Part shown: in pieces, positions 9,129 through 17,000 of the stretch | Numbering within the stretch: the stretch's first letter is position 1 | Layout: every line of letters begins with the position of its first letter | Source of the DNA: [Clostridium] asparagiforme DSM 15981 | GTDB taxonomy: Bacteria > Bacillota > Clostridia > Lachnospirales > Lachnospiraceae | Reading direction: 5' to 3' | Length of the DNA stretch: 64,000 bases | Assembly (NCBI GenBank): GCA_025149125.1 | Contig: CP102272.1 | Location: forward strand, 1,736,001 to 1,800,000 | Program-made: the position numbers and the translations under genes | The notes under the pieces: generated by a model | What the model was told of the DNA's origin: nothing | Database searches by the model: none | The model's input: only the letters and a program-made list of their open reading frames with translations

Positions 9129-9653
9129 ATGTCCCAACTGATATGGCTGCTGCCTGCCGCGGCCTGTCTGGCGGCGGAGGCGTGGTTCTGCGCCCGCGGC
9201 TTCAACCGGGATGCCATGGATCCGGACAGCTACGAGATTCATGAGCAGTGGTTTGTGCTGGTACTCGGAATCATTGCTACGGCCGGGGCCATTGCCCTGG
9301 GAACCGCGGCGGCGTTCTCAGAGCTTTTGGAGGGCGAACCTGCTGTGCTGGCAGGACTGGTGGGAGCCGCGTACGTTTTTCTGCTGTCCGGCGGAATGTA
9401 CTGTGTGGGCAGCTATTTCGAGAGAAGGGTAACGGTGACCCGGCAGAGCGTGACCTACCGGAACATGGCCGGGGTCCGGGGCGCCTGGTATATGGACCAG
9501 ATTTATCGGGTGGACCTGGGAACGGAAACGGCCTACGGCAGCACCATCCGCGTTCTGGGAGCGGACGGGAAGGTTCTGTTCAAGGTGGAGACGAACATGA
9601 AAAATGCCGGGCGTTTTCTGAAGGATATGGAAAAATGCGGAAAGACCGGGTGA
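9129..9653 (+). CDS. Hypothetical membrane protein
   Basis: A 174-residue protein with three predicted hydrophobic segments: about residues 4-22 (IWLLPAAACLAAEAWFC), 44-62 (VLVLGIIATAGAIALG) and 78-100 (VLAGLVGAAYVFLLSGGMYC). A soluble C-terminal half (RVTVTRQSVTYRNMAG...YRVDLGTETAYGSTIRV) has the alternating pattern of a PH-like or YcxB-like domain. No specific function is recognised. Confidence 0.65.
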   Translation: MSQLIWLLPAAACLAAEAWFCARGFNRDAMDPDSYEIHEQWFVLVLGIIATAGAIALGTAAAFSELLEGEPAVLAGLVGAAYVFLLSGGMYCVGSYFERRVTVTRQSVTYRNMAGVRGAWYMDQIYRVDLGTETAYGSTIRVLGADGKVLFKVETNMKNAGRFLKDMEKCGKTG

Positions 9654-9679
9654 GCCGGAGTTTTAAGAAGGAGAGCAGT

Positions 9680-10462
9680 ATGATTTTATATTTCAGCGGA
9701 ACGGGAAACAGCCGCTACGCGGCCCTGCGGCTGGGAGAGCTGACCGGGGAGCCGGTGAACTCCATCAACCAGTGCTTAAAGGAGGGCGCGGCCATCGGGC
9801 TGCACTCGAAAAACCACTACGTTGTGGTGAGCCCGGTGTACGCCTGGCGGCTTCCGCGGGTGGTGGAGCGGTTCATCCGCCAGGCTTCATTTTCGGGAAA
9901 TACCGGGATCTATTTTGTGCTGACCTGCGGCGACGACGTGGGGAACGCGGCAAAATACGCCCGCAGGCTATGCGCGAAGAAAGGGCTGCGGTTCTGCGGC
10001 CTGGAGCCGCTGGTGATGCCGGAAAATTATATTACGATGTATCAGGCTCCGGGGCGTGAGGAGGCGGAACAGATGATCCGCCGGGCCGAACCGGAGCTGG
10101 AGCGCTTCGCCGGGCTGATCCGGGAGGGGAAGCCCTTTCCGGGGCCGAAGGTTACGTTGGACGGCCGGGTGAAGAGCAGCCTTGTGAACCGGCTGTTCTA
10201 CCCGCTGTACGTGAACGCCAGGGGATATTATGCGGCGGAGGCCTGCGTGGGCTGCGGCCGCTGCGTGAAGCTCTGTCCGCTGAACAATATCCGTCTGGAG
10301 AACGGCAGGCCTGTCTGGGGCAGGAAATGCACCCAGTGTATGGCCTGCATCTGCGGATGCCCGGTCCGGGCTGTGGAGTATGGAAAGCGAACTCAGGGGA
10401 AGGAGCGGTATTATCTGACGGAGAATGGGACGTTAGAGGGGGCGGGGGACGGGCGGGAGTAG
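9680..10462 (+). CDS. EFR1-type flavodoxin/ferredoxin fusion protein
   Basis: A 260-residue protein. It has an N-terminal flavodoxin-like domain (YFSGTGNSRYAALRLGE, the FMN phosphate loop) and a C-terminal pair of 4Fe-4S motifs, CVGCGRCVKLCP and CTQCMACICGCP. This architecture is the EFR1 family of anaerobes, thought to carry electrons between flavin and iron-sulfur partners. The start is the ATG at 9680 after AAGGAGAG; longer upstream translations of this frame are a shadow of the preceding gene. It could supply electrons to the SDR or LuxC-like enzymes, but this is inference. Confidence 0.85.
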   Translation: MILYFSGTGNSRYAALRLGELTGEPVNSINQCLKEGAAIGLHSKNHYVVVSPVYAWRLPRVVERFIRQASFSGNTGIYFVLTCGDDVGNAAKYARRLCAKKGLRFCGLEPLVMPENYITMYQAPGREEAEQMIRRAEPELERFAGLIREGKPFPGPKVTLDGRVKSSLVNRLFYPLYVNARGYYAAEACVGCGRCVKLCPLNNIRLENGRPVWGRKCTQCMACICGCPVRAVEYGKRTQGKERYYLTENGTLEGAGDGRE

Positions 10463-10633
10463 CCCGCTGCCGGCCCGCTGCGGGCGGCCGACCGGGGGCT
10501 GGCTAGGTCGTGAAAACCAATATAGGATTTATATTGTACTATTTGGAATTATCTGGAATAAATTAAGGACTATATTTTTTATGTCTCAAATTTTATGATA
10601 TGCTTAATTAAATATTTTTTAGAGGTAAACGCA

Positions 10634-10849
10634 ATGATCCCATACACAGGAGAATATATCGGCTACTAAGAAAATGATTCATCTGGGTATGCATACTATT
10701 CGTTTACTCCAGCACCGCTGATGTCAGGTAATTTGAATACAATAGACGATGAATTAAGGGTCGGAATTGGGAAGCAAAGCGAGAATAATGGAAGAAAACG
10801 TATTTTTGAGTATACAGATCTGAATCGTCTGTTGGAGGAGGCTGAGTAA
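10634..10849 (+). pseudogene. Fic-like gene remnant with internal deletion and stop
   Basis: From the ATG at 10634 the frame reads MIPYTGEYIGY, then TAA, then ENDSSGYAYYSFTPAPLMSG and NLNTIDDEL. This resembles the N-terminal region of Fic-family proteins that precede the HPFxxGNGR domain. It runs directly into NGRKRIFEYTDLNRLLEEAE, which looks like a Fic C-terminal wing. The whole Fic core would therefore be deleted and an extra stop is present at 10667. It lies just upstream of the DUF1016 gene in an AT-rich island. Family assignment is by pattern only. Confidence 0.45.
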
Positions 10850-10872
10850 TTAGGAAGGGAATTATAACAGAT

Positions 10873-11979
10873 ATGGTAATTAATAAATATGAAATGAATC
10901 AGGCAACAGTGTTAACGGTCGATCATACATTCTATGAGAATGCTGCAAATTTAATTGCAGAATCAAGAAAAATGGTTGCTTCAACAGCGAATACCGTAAT
11001 TTGTGTCACTAATTTTGAAATTGGCAGAATGATCGTACAGGAAGAACAGAAAGGACAAAATCGAGCGAAATATGGGATAACTCTGATAAAAGCATTATCG
11101 GAGTATTTAACCTCTCAGTTTGGCAAAGGCTTTTCAGAAACAAACTTAAGGAGTTTTAGAAAATTTTATTTAACATATAAAGAACAGATAGAGAATATTC
11201 AGTTTGAAAATATAGAAAATAACGATTTGGCAATTCAGCAGAAGGCTTCTGCTGAATTCAAATTGAGTTGGTCGCACTATCAGGTTTTGATGAGAATTTC
11301 TGATAAGAAAATACGAAAATTTTATGAAATTGAGGCATTCCAGAGCCAATGGTCTGTACCACAGCTGAAGCGGCAATATAATAGCAGCCTGTATGAGCGT
11401 CTTGCCTTGAGCAGAAATAAAGAGGAAGTTTTACAATTAGCAAATGAAGGTCAGGTAATTGAAAAACCTCAGGATGTTTTGAAAAATCCTTTTGTTTTGG
11501 AGTTTTTAGGAATGGAAGAAAAGGCGGTATATTCAGAAAGTGATTTAGAATCAGCTATTATATCAAAGTTACAGAAATTTTTGCTGGAATTAGGGAAAGG
11601 ATTTTTGTTTGAAGCACGCCAGAAGCGTTTTTCGTTTGATGAGAAAAATTTTTATGTGGATCTTGTTTTCTACAATCGTTTACTGCAATGCTACGTTTTG
11701 ATTGATTTAAAAACCGAAGAACTGAGGCATCAGGATTTGGGGCAAATGCAAATGTATGTCAACTATTTTGACAAATATGTGAAGCAGGATTTTGAAAAAC
11801 CGACAATAGGGATTTTACTCTGTAAAGAAAAAACTGATAGTATTGTCCAACTGACGTTACCGCCAGATGCTAATATTTATGCCTCCGAATATAGTTTATA
11901 TCTTCCTGATAAGACTTTATTACAGAAAAAATTGGATGAATGGACACAGGAATATGAATACAACCAAAGTAAACTATAG
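10873..11979 (+). CDS. DUF1016/YhcG-type PDDEXK nuclease domain protein
   Basis: A 368-residue protein. The N-terminal DUF1016_N helical domain includes IGRMIVQEEQKGQNRAKYG and FGKGFSETNLRSFRKFY. The C-terminal PDDEXK-like nuclease domain includes EFLGMEEKAVYSESDLE, DEKNFYVDLVFYNRLLQCYV and LIDLKTEELRHQDLGQM, which carry the D, ExK-like and Q positions. YhcG-type proteins are nuclease homologues often found on mobile elements or with restriction systems. The gene is AT-rich compared with both flanks, which suggests horizontal acquisition. No methyltransferase or other partner is nearby. Confidence 0.83.
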   Translation: MVINKYEMNQATVLTVDHTFYENAANLIAESRKMVASTANTVICVTNFEIGRMIVQEEQKGQNRAKYGITLIKALSEYLTSQFGKGFSETNLRSFRKFYLTYKEQIENIQFENIENNDLAIQQKASAEFKLSWSHYQVLMRISDKKIRKFYEIEAFQSQWSVPQLKRQYNSSLYERLALSRNKEEVLQLANEGQVIEKPQDVLKNPFVLEFLGMEEKAVYSESDLESAIISKLQKFLLELGKGFLFEARQKRFSFDEKNFYVDLVFYNRLLQCYVLIDLKTEELRHQDLGQMQMYVNYFDKYVKQDFEKPTIGILLCKEKTDSIVQLTLPPDANIYASEYSLYLPDKTLLQKKLDEWTQEYEYNQSKL

Positions 11980-12558
11980 CTATATGCAGCATCATAATCT
12001 TTTATTGAAAAATTGTTTTACTATGAGCTTAAGATAAGGTTTCCCAGTGGTTCTGGTCTTTCTTCAACCAAAGGAATTCCTGGATTGGGTGGCCTGTCAA
12101 TAGAGTTGCAATATGAAATTCCTTCACATTTATCTGACCTACCAGATACTGATATATGGAAAAAAAACCAATTCAGTTATAGGGATGGGCTTGGAACAAG
12201 CTCTACACAATACAAGACTAAGCCCATGTATTGAAAATATAATAGGCGTTGTTAACGTTTTAATTCATGCAAAAAAACAAATAATTGTAAAATGGTGCAT
12301 TCATTGTAAGACCCCCAAGTTTGGCTACATAGCTACAGCTACTTTACCAATATGCATAGAAACACTTTGAGTTCAATTAGTGGTCATTTCTATTATCCAT
12401 GCTGACACGACTGTTTATATTGAGGGAACCACAAACTTATTTGATAGAGCCGATTTTACGCTTTCTATGCAAAAGGAAGAACAACTGTTTTGTTAGACAA
12501 AGGCTATTGTAGAGAATAAGCAATTTGTTTTCCCTGGTTTAGTGATAAAGAAAATAAA
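11980..12558 (+). other. AT-rich gene-free stretch with decayed fragments
   Basis: About 580 bases without a convincing gene. Short open frames (for example 12013-12234) have no recognisable motif or ribosome binding site. A frame around 12404-12496 reads DTTVYIEGTTNLFDRADF, which loosely resembles the C-terminal strand of the heat-shock repressor HrcA, but it is far too short to assign. The segment ends abruptly where GC-rich DNA resumes at the microcompartment locus. Confidence 0.5.
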
Positions 12559-12672
12559 TTGAGTGAACACAGAAATTCCAGACGGTCGCAAGCCGCAGCT
12601 AGCGAGCGCTCCCGGAGTCCAGAAGGAGAACGCCCCGCTGCTGCCCGCGCCCACAGAAAGGAGGAACCACCA

Positions 12673-13530
12673 ACGAAGGACAAGGAATACTACACCATCG
12701 GCGAGGTAGGAAAAATCTGCAACATTTCAGCCAAAGCGCTGCGCTACTACGACAAGATCGGGGTAATTTCCCCGGATTACATATGCGAGGAAAACGGCTA
12801 CCGCTACTACAGCCGAAAGACGCTGCTGACGGTGCCGGTGATGAAATACTACAAGCAGATGGGCTTCAAGCTGGAGGAGATGCAGGAGCTGTTAGGCGGC
12901 AACACCTACTACTACGTGCAGCAGAATTTCCGCAGCAAGATCGACGAGTTAAAGGCCCAGGAGCAGGAGATTCACGACAGCCTGGTGGCGGTGAAGGACT
13001 GGTACGAGCTGGTGCGGGAGGCGCAGATGGTGATCCGCAACGATATCCGGGACATTTCCGTGAAATTCATGAGCCAGGAATCCTTCTGCTTCATGGATCA
13101 GGAATTCTCCTACGAGTACATGGACTCCATCATCAACATTCCCTGGACCAATTATCTGGAGGAGATCGGCCAGAAGATCACCGGGCCGGTGATCCTGCGG
13201 TTCCCCTCCCTGGAGGAGAAAATGAAGGGGAACTGCGCCCGGGCCCGCATCATGCAGCGGGCGGTGCTGCCGGACGAGAAGAATCCGGGGCAGACTACTG
13301 TGGGCGGCGGGATGGCGGTCAGCGTCTACCACATCGGTAGCCACGAGACCATTGACCGGGAGTATGGGCGGATTTTGGAGTGGGCCGGAAAACGGGGCTA
13401 CCAGTGCGGCCCGGAGTGCTATGAGCGCTATGTGGTGGACTACTGGACCACCCGGGAACCGGCGGAATTTGTGACCGAGGTGATCGTGCCGGTGGTAAAG
13501 GCGGCGGAGTCCGGAAACATTCCACTATAG
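12673..13530 (+). CDS. MerR-family regulator with GyrI-like effector domain (first copy)
   Basis: A regulator of about 285 residues. The MerR helix-turn-helix (YYTIGEVGKICNISAKALRY) is followed by a dimerisation helix and a C-terminal GyrI-like effector-binding domain (GGGMAVSVYHIGSHETIDREY). It is clearly paralogous to the next gene. The paralogue's ATG aligns exactly with an ACG codon at 12673, which has a perfect AAAGGAGG eight bases upstream. The first in-frame standard start is TTG at 12559, which would add 38 low-complexity residues. I chose 12673 but the start is uncertain. Likely role: activating the choline microcompartment promoters in response to a small molecule. Confidence 0.82.
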   Translation, partial: TKDKEYYTIGEVGKICNISAKALRYYDKIGVISPDYICEENGYRYYSRKTLLTVPVMKYYKQMGFKLEEMQELLGGNTYYYVQQNFRSKIDELKAQEQEIHDSLVAVKDWYELVREAQMVIRNDIRDISVKFMSQESFCFMDQEFSYEYMDSIINIPWTNYLEEIGQKITGPVILRFPSLEEKMKGNCARARIMQRAVLPDEKNPGQTTVGGGMAVSVYHIGSHETIDREYGRILEWAGKRGYQCGPECYERYVVDYWTTREPAEFVTEVIVPVVKAAESGNIPL

Positions 13531-13545
13531 TGGAAGGATTTAACT
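13514..13545 (+). promoter_or_regulatory. Perfect MerR-type palindrome with weak promoter register
   Basis: TTCCACTATAGTGGAA at 13520-13535 is a perfect 16-base palindrome overlapping the stop codon of the first merR gene. In the same register as the two stronger promoters below it is flanked by GAAACA (13514) and TTAACT (13540) with a 20-base spacer. It resembles the TTCCAC...GGAAGG core at 13661 and 14846. Confidence 0.65.
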
Positions 13546-13560
13546 GTAAAAAAATGGAAT

Positions 13561-13615
13561 GGCCGGGACGAAGCGCGGCGGAACAGCCGCTTTTTCGTCC
13601 CGGCCGCTCTTTTTT
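13561..13615. terminator. Terminator after first merR
   Basis: GGCCGGGACGAA (13561-13572) pairs perfectly with TTCGTCCCGGCC (13594-13605). An inner GCGGC/GCCGC stem and a following T-rich run complete a strong intrinsic terminator that isolates the first merR from the second. Confidence 0.88.
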
Positions 13616-13654
13616 CGCCCGTTCTCCCCCTGGCTGGCGGCCTGTACAAAGGCC

Positions 13655-13686
13655 TTGACATTCCACATAACGGGAAGGTTTATACT
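13655..13686 (+). promoter_or_regulatory. MerR-type promoter of second merR
   Basis: Consensus -35 TTGACA (13655-13660) and -10 TATACT (13681-13686) are separated by a 20-base spacer. MerR-activated promoters characteristically have 19-20 bp spacers with an operator inside them. The spacer holds TTCCACATAACGGGAAGG, an imperfect dyad. It probably drives the second merR gene at 13721. Confidence 0.75.
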
Positions 13687-13720
13687 GGAACTATCAAACC
13701 AAAAGGGGGAAACAGGGGAC

Positions 13721-14650
13721 ATGCAAAAGGATGAGCTGTATTCAATCGGGGAGGTCAGCCGGATCTGCAACATTTCCAAAAAGGCGCTGCGCTTTTACGA
13801 CCAGCTGGGGGTGGTCAGACCGGATATGGTGTGCAGGGAGAACGGCTACCGCTACTACAGCCGGGAGACGCTGTTGACGGTGCCGGTGCTGAAATATTAC
13901 AAGCAGATGGGCTTCAAGCTGGAGGAGATGCAGGGGCTGGTGGGCGGAAACGGCTACTATTTCCTGAAGCAGAATTTTCTGGACAAAATCGACGAGTTGA
14001 AGGAGCTGGAACAGTCGATCCACAACAGCTTTGTGTCGGTGAAGGAGTGGTACGAGCTGATCCGGGAGGCCCAGATGGTGGTGCAGAACCCGGAGCAGGA
14101 GATTTCTGTCAAATACATACAGCCGGTGGAGTGCTGTTACCTGGAACAGGATTTCAGCTACCGCTATATGGACTCCATCATCAACATCGACTGGGTCAAT
14201 TACCTGGAAAGCGTGGAGAACGAGATTTCCGGGCCCGTAATCCTGAAATTTCCGTCCTACGAGGATAAAATGAACGGGACCTGCACCCGGGCGGGCATTT
14301 TGCAGAAGGCGGTGCGGCCCTTCGCGCCGGGCACGGGGCGCACGGTTTACGGCGGGATCATGGCGGCCAGCGTCTACCACGTGGGGCCTTTTGAGACCAT
14401 CGGGGAGGAGTACGGCCGTATCCGGGACTGGGCGGCGTCCAGGGGCTACGTCTGTGGCCCGGAGTGTTACGAGCGGTATGTGGTGGACTACTGGACCACC
14501 AGGGATCCGGTGGAATTTGTCACCGAGGTGGTGGTGCCGATCGCCAGGGAGGAGAAACGGACCGGGGAGGAGAGCAGACCTTCAAAGCTTCCCCTTAGGG
14601 GAAAGCCTTTCCGGCCGGAAAACGGGGAAATGCTGCGGATGGCCCCTTAA
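13721..14650 (+). CDS. MerR-family regulator with GyrI-like effector domain (second copy)
   Basis: A 309-residue regulator. The HTH is YSIGEVSRICNISKKALRFYD, followed by a coiled dimerisation region and a C-terminal GyrI-like effector domain (GGIMAASVYHVGPFETIGEEY, CGPECYERYVVDYWTT). Its whole length is closely related to the preceding regulator, which indicates tandem duplication and divergence. The C-terminus has a 30-residue extra tail with no match to the first copy. ATG at 13721 follows a GGGGGAAACAGGGGAC stretch. It probably binds the spacer operators at 13661 and 14846 to switch on the microcompartment operon. Confidence 0.87.
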   Translation: MQKDELYSIGEVSRICNISKKALRFYDQLGVVRPDMVCRENGYRYYSRETLLTVPVLKYYKQMGFKLEEMQGLVGGNGYYFLKQNFLDKIDELKELEQSIHNSFVSVKEWYELIREAQMVVQNPEQEISVKYIQPVECCYLEQDFSYRYMDSIINIDWVNYLESVENEISGPVILKFPSYEDKMNGTCTRAGILQKAVRPFAPGTGRTVYGGIMAASVYHVGPFETIGEEYGRIRDWAASRGYVCGPECYERYVVDYWTTRDPVEFVTEVVVPIAREEKRTGEESRPSKLPLRGKPFRPENGEMLRMAP

Positions 14651-14685
14651 ATGTTCAGGAACGCGGAGAGGGAAAACAGTCGAAA

Positions 14686-14719
14686 AGAGGCGGACGCCCA
14701 GGTGGTCCCCTCTTTTTTT
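14686..14719. terminator. Terminator after second merR
   Basis: AGAGG-c-GGAC (14686-14695) pairs with GTCC-CCTCT (14705-14713), followed by seven T. It separates the regulator from the structural operon, whose own promoter starts at 14840. The rest of 14720-14839 shows nothing recognisable. Confidence 0.75.
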
Positions 14720-14839
14720 GCGCCCAATTCCATGGTATTATTTTCCTGAAAACCCTGCGTTTCCCTGTAAAACAGGTCGTTTCCGCCCAGCCGCCTCCCG
14801 GGGGCCGGGGAAAAAGTTAAAAATTTCTCAAAAAAACAG

Positions 14840-14871
14840 TTGACATTCCACCTTAGGGGAGGCTCTATACT
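14840..14871 (+). promoter_or_regulatory. cutp: MerR-type promoter of the choline microcompartment operon
   Basis: -35 TTGACA (14840-14845) and -10 TATACT (14866-14871) flank a 20-base spacer containing TTCCACCTTAGGGGAGG. Spacing and core sequence match the promoter at 13655. It lies 172 bases upstream of the first shell gene, leaving a long untranslated leader. Confidence 0.75.
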
Positions 14872-15042
14872 AAATGCATAGAAAAACATATGTCGTATTT
14901 AAAAAGTTAGTGATATCGCTGATTAAAATGTTTTCTAACCTGCGCAGGCCAAACGCAAACCAACAATCGCAAATAAGAGACGGCGGCTTTTTGTGCATGA
15001 TGTCCGGCACGAGGGGCGGTTCGATGAAAAGGAGAAGAGATC

Positions 15043-15333
15043 ATGAAGTATGACGCACTGGGAATGATTGAGACAAAGGGACTGGTTGGCTCCATTGAGG
15101 CGGCGGACGCCATGGTAAAAGCGGCCAACGTGACATTGCTTGGCAAGGAGTTTATCGGCGGAGGCCTGGTCACTGTGATGGTGAGAGGCGACGTGGGAGC
15201 CGTGAAGGCGGCAACGGACGCGGGAGCAGCCGCAGCCGGAAGAGTGGGCGAGCTGGTGAGCGTCCATGTGATTCCCCGCCCCCACGCGGAGGTGGAGACC
15301 ATTCTCCCCAAGACGAAGACGGCAGAACAGTGA
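15043..15333 (+). CDS. BMC shell protein, hexameric PduA/CutN type (copy 1)
   Basis: A 96-residue single-domain BMC protein ([54 protein letters not shown]). Such proteins form flat hexamers that tile the microcompartment facets; the GGGL loop lines the central pore. It is almost identical to the shell protein at 30397, differing at a few conservative positions in the core and at the extreme C-terminus. It is the first gene of the operon, and AAAAGGAG precedes its ATG. Confidence 0.93.
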   Translation: MKYDALGMIETKGLVGSIEAADAMVKAANVTLLGKEFIGGGLVTVMVRGDVGAVKAATDAGAAAAGRVGELVSVHVIPRPHAEVETILPKTKTAEQ

Positions 15334-15350
15334 GATAGGAGAGGCGATTT

Positions 15351-16370
15351 ATGAACGGCGACGGAGCAGTAGTAAATGCAAAGGGGGCAATCCCCATGAC
15401 TGCGGATGATAAAATGAAGCTGGTCAGCAAAAAATTCCGCGTGACCGGCATTACCACGGGCCTGATTTCCGGCCTGACCTACGGAATTTACACCACCCTG
15501 GTGCTGGTGGCGGGGTACTATGAACCCCTGGCCAGCGCGGTGGGAATGTTGGCGGCTCCCTATGTTTGTTCCGGTTTAAACGACCTGTTCGCCGGAATCT
15601 GGCTGACCATTTACAACGCTAAATGCGGGCGGCTCGGCGAGCTGGGGCGGAGCCTCAACACCTTCCCCGGAAAGATGATCGTGCTGGGATCGCTGCTGGG
15701 CGGCCCCATCGCCAACGGCGCGTACCTGGTGGGCCTGGCTATGGCGGGGGCTTACGCCATTCCCATTTCCGCCACCTGCAGCCTGTTCGGAGCGATTTTC
15801 GCCTGGATCTTCCTGAAGCAGAAGCCCACGAAGCGTGTGGTTGCGGGCATGATGATCTGTGTGGCCGGAGCCATTATCATCAACTGGGTGAAGCCGGAGG
15901 GCAGCCCCAATTTTACCCTGGGAATCATCTGCGCGCTGATCGCGGCGGTGAGCTGGGGCTTAGAGGGAATGCTTTCCAGCTACGGCGGAGCCATGATCGA
16001 CACGGACGTGGCGGTGAACCTGCGGGAGCTGATCTCCGGCGTGGTGGACCTGGTGATCATCGTTCCCCTGGTGGGCGGCCTGGCGCTGCTCGGCGGCACC
16101 ATGGCGGCGGGGCTTCCCCTTCTGTGGCTGGCTGCGGCAGGGCTGAACGCGGCGGTGTCCTTTGTCTGCTGGTATAAGAGCAATTCCACGGTGGGCTGCG
16201 CCATCGGAATGTCCCTCAACGTGACCTATGCCTTCTGGGGTGTGTTCTTCTGCGTGCTGTTTTTGGGGCAGGCCCTGACGCCCACCATTGTGATCGGTTC
16301 CGTGGTGATCGTGCTGGGCGCGATCCTGGTGACCATGAATCCGTTGGATCTGTTTAGGAAGGGAGAATAA
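15351..16370 (+). CDS. DMT-superfamily transporter, ten-segment
   Basis: A 339-residue membrane protein with about ten hydrophobic segments in two EamA-like halves (FGAIFAWIFLKQKPTKRVVAGM in the first; SLNVTYAFWGVFFCVLFLGQ in the second). Known choline clusters often carry a small EmrE-type drug/metabolite transporter at this position. Here the protein is the full-length duplicated version. Import of choline or export of trimethylamine are both reasonable; the sequence does not decide between them. It starts 17 bases after the first shell gene. Confidence 0.8.
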   Translation: MNGDGAVVNAKGAIPMTADDKMKLVSKKFRVTGITTGLISGLTYGIYTTLVLVAGYYEPLASAVGMLAAPYVCSGLNDLFAGIWLTIYNAKCGRLGELGRSLNTFPGKMIVLGSLLGGPIANGAYLVGLAMAGAYAIPISATCSLFGAIFAWIFLKQKPTKRVVAGMMICVAGAIIINWVKPEGSPNFTLGIICALIAAVSWGLEGMLSSYGGAMIDTDVAVNLRELISGVVDLVIIVPLVGGLALLGGTMAAGLPLLWLAAAGLNAAVSFVCWYKSNSTVGCAIGMSLNVTYAFWGVFFCVLFLGQALTPTIVIGSVVIVLGAILVTMNPLDLFRKGE

Positions 16371-16374
16371 GAAC

Positions 16375-16674
16375 ATGTTGTTACCTGCGAGAACGGCGGT
16401 GCTGAATTACCTCTACGGCGTGGAGAGCGCCGACGTGGCACAGATTATGGAGTCCCTAAAGCCCCGGTACGGCGGGGAGCGCCAGTTTACAAAGCAGCGC
16501 TACCTGGACCATGTGATGTCCTTGGAGGCCAACGGCCTGTTGACGTTAAAGAGCTACGAGCTGGACGCACAGGGGGATTTGTCCCTGCGCTATGCCATCA
16601 ATGAGGACGGGAAAGCCGCGGTGGAGAAATACGTGCCCGCGAAATACCGCCAAAACAACGGACGGGAGGCGTAA
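16375..16674 (+). CDS. Small winged-helix-like protein of the choline locus
   Basis: A 99-residue protein that I cannot assign to a named family. The pattern TAVLNYLYGVESADVAQIMESL, then KQRYLDHVMSLEANGLLTLKSYEL and SLRYAINEDGKAAVEKYVP looks like a winged helix: helices, a recognition-like helix and a beta wing. It lacks metal-binding residues. It lies between the transporter and a shell gene, spaced 4 bases from each, so it is part of the operon. It could be a local regulator or an assembly factor. Confidence 0.7.
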   Translation: MLLPARTAVLNYLYGVESADVAQIMESLKPRYGGERQFTKQRYLDHVMSLEANGLLTLKSYELDAQGDLSLRYAINEDGKAAVEKYVPAKYRQNNGREA

Positions 16675-16678
16675 AGAG

Positions 16679-16975
16679 ATGAGATATTACGGCGAGGAAG
16701 CCCTGGGTCTGGTTGAGACGGTGGGTATGGTTCCCGCGCTGGAGGCGGCGGATAAAATGTTAAAGGCCGCGGACGTGGAGCTGGTTTCCTACGAGAACGT
16801 GGGATCCACCCTGGTCACCATCATGGTGAAGGGCGACGTGGCGGCGGTGCGCTCCTCCGTGGAGGCGGGCGCGGCGGCGGCAGCGGCTGTGGGAAAGCTG
16901 ACGGCTAAGAACGTGATGCCCCGTCCAATCGGCGGCGTGGGCGATATTGTCTCGGTTCACGACATTGACGTGTAA
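16679..16975 (+). CDS. BMC shell protein, divergent hexameric type
   Basis: A 98-residue single BMC domain (EALGLVETVGMVPALEAADKM; YENVGSTLVTIMVKGDVAAVRSSVEAG; NVMPRPIGGVGDI). The pore loop is VGST instead of the GGGL found in copies 1 and 7, so it probably passes different molecules. The start ATG at 16679 gives a typical BMC N-terminus. It forms a close pair with the next shell gene. Confidence 0.9.
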   Translation: MRYYGEEALGLVETVGMVPALEAADKMLKAADVELVSYENVGSTLVTIMVKGDVAAVRSSVEAGAAAAAAVGKLTAKNVMPRPIGGVGDIVSVHDIDV

Positions 16976-17000
16976 ATAGTTGAGAGAGGAAAACGAACAT

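Noticed and set aside
9248..9679. Long N-terminal extension of the EFR1 gene
   Set aside because: It overlaps the preceding membrane-protein gene in another frame; the ATG at 9680 has a proper ribosome binding site.
12404..12496. HrcA C-terminal fragment
   Set aside because: Only about 15 residues resemble the family, too few to call a pseudogene.
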